Of a DNA stretch of 64,000 nt, positions 63,444-64,000 are shown piece by piece. The DNA is from Candidatus Nanopelagicus hibericus. GTDB lineage: Bacteria; Actinomycetota; Actinomycetes; Nanopelagicales; Nanopelagicaceae. The DNA lies in NCBI RefSeq assembly GCF_002288005.1, contig NZ_CP016771.1:992001-1056000 (forward strand), written 5' to 3'. Position 1 is the first letter of the stretch. Each line of letters begins with the position of its first letter. Under the pieces are notes generated by a model, which saw only the letters and a list, made by a program, of their open reading frames with translations, was not told the origin of the DNA and did not search any database. The position numbers and the translations under genes were made by a program.

Positions 63444-63986
63444 ATGGCTGGTAATGAGAATAAATCACAACTTCGCAAACAGTATCGAAAAGAACGCCAA
63501 GATCGATTTATGAAGGAAAGTTGGCTGCATATTCTCACCGCCAAAGAAGTAAAAGATGTAAAAAACGTTGGTACATATATCTCATATGAGTTTGAGCCAG
63601 ATACTTCTGACTTAAATCAACAACTCATTGCCAGTGGGAAAAGAATATTTTTACCTCGGTTGATTAAAAATAATGATTTGGAGTGGGTAAGTTGGGATGG
63701 TCGGCAGGAAAATCTAAAAAAATCTGGAAAAGTGTTCGAGCCAATTGGAAATGCGCAAGCTAATATCAATCTTGAAGTAATAATTGTGCCAGCCCTGCAT
63801 GTGGACCGGCAAGGCAATCGTTTGGGGCAAGGTGGTGGCTCCTATGATCGAGCACTTTCGCGGAGTAACGCTTGGAAAATTGCCCTATTACATCGCGGGG
63901 AGTTAACTAGTCAGCAACTGCCGGTTGAGCCACATGATCAAAAAGTTAATGCAGCTGCTACCCCAGAAATTATTGTGAGATTTTAG
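63444..63986 (+). CDS. 5-formyltetrahydrofolate cyclo-ligase
   Basis: This 180-residue enzyme uses ATP to convert 5-formyl-THF into 5,10-methenyl-THF. Family signatures are the N-terminal KSQLRKQYRKERQDR, the FEPIGNAQANINLEVIIVPALHVDRQGNRLGQGGGSYDRALS stretch with the ATP-binding GxGGGxYD loop (about 126-134), and the C-terminal LPVEPHDQKVNAAATPE. The gene diverges from the MoeA/Glp-like gene, as Rv0992c stands near Rv0994; galU, usually between them, is not here. Confidence 0.95.
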   Translation: MAGNENKSQLRKQYRKERQDRFMKESWLHILTAKEVKDVKNVGTYISYEFEPDTSDLNQQLIASGKRIFLPRLIKNNDLEWVSWDGRQENLKKSGKVFEPIGNAQANINLEVIIVPALHVDRQGNRLGQGGGSYDRALSRSNAWKIALLHRGELTSQQLPVEPHDQKVNAAATPEIIVRF

Positions 63987-64000
63987 TTAGTTAAAGTTTC

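Overview
The window looks like chromosomal core sequence from a small-genome, AT-rich actinobacterium, most likely a freshwater planktonic lineage such as Nanopelagicales (acI, Ca. Planktophila/Nanopelagicus type). That placement is inferred from a WhiB-family regulator, AdnAB and UvrD2-type helicases, Actinobacteria-specific families (UPF0182, DUF5679, DUF501, DUF3817, DUF4307, SepX/GlpR), roughly 40% GC by eye, very short intergenic gaps and frequent start/stop overlaps. I see no mobile element, CRISPR array, prophage or rRNA.

Layout: (1) 1-2070, the 3' part of a Cu+ P-type ATPase gene and initiator tRNA-Met. (2) 2121-19674, a block in the order remembered for M. tuberculosis Rv3193c-Rv3202c: UPF0182, PDZ/Lon protease, zincin-2 protein, DUF5679, WhiB7-like regulator, UvrD2-like helicase, NudC, AdnB, AdnA. 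A YgjP-like metallohydrolase, an EEP-family phosphatase and several very small genes are interspersed. (3) 19732-29126: typA, ychF, rmuC, ispH, class I fumarase, a secreted lytic-transglycosylase-like protein and a PIN-PhoH protein. (4) 29254-35348: DUF3817, SURF1, DUF4307, greA, a DrrAB-type ABC exporter, an MFS transporter and a Bax-inhibitor-1 family protein. (5) 35493-53181: tRNA-Leu(UAA), ppx, DUF501, ftsB, eno, mazG, a SurA-like lipoprotein, mfd, ppc and ppdK, then pth, rplY, small proteins, an S51 peptidase, tRNA-Arg and prs. (6) 53234-59833: glmU, tRNA-Gln, ispE, rsmA, tatD, metG, rsmI. (7) 59894-64000: a protein mannosyltransferase, SepX/GlpR, RimJ-like acetyltransferase, a MoeA/Glp-like protein and 5-formyl-THF cyclo-ligase.

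Functionally the window combines genome maintenance (AdnAB, UvrD2, RmuC, Mfd, MazG, TatD), translation and RNA processing (TypA, YchF, MetG, RsmA, RsmI, Pth, L25, four tRNAs), isoprenoid and cell-wall precursors (IspH, IspE, GlmU), central carbon metabolism (enolase, PEP carboxylase, PPDK, fumarase) and cell division (FtsB, GlpR and the MoeA/Glp-like protein).

The most notable observations are: a recurring promoter layout with TANNNT exactly 6 (sometimes 7) bases before the start codon, implying widespread leaderless mRNAs and exposing several tiny genes; a candidate small RNA on the minus strand near 7744-7831 with its own promoter and terminator; a MoeA/Glp-like protein that appears to lack the whole of domain II and most catalytic motifs while remaining beside glpR; a prs gene that seems to start at CTG; a tRNA-Leu(UAA) without a long variable arm; and an MFS gene whose N-terminal coding sequence extends upstream of any usable start unless a short A-run is shifted.
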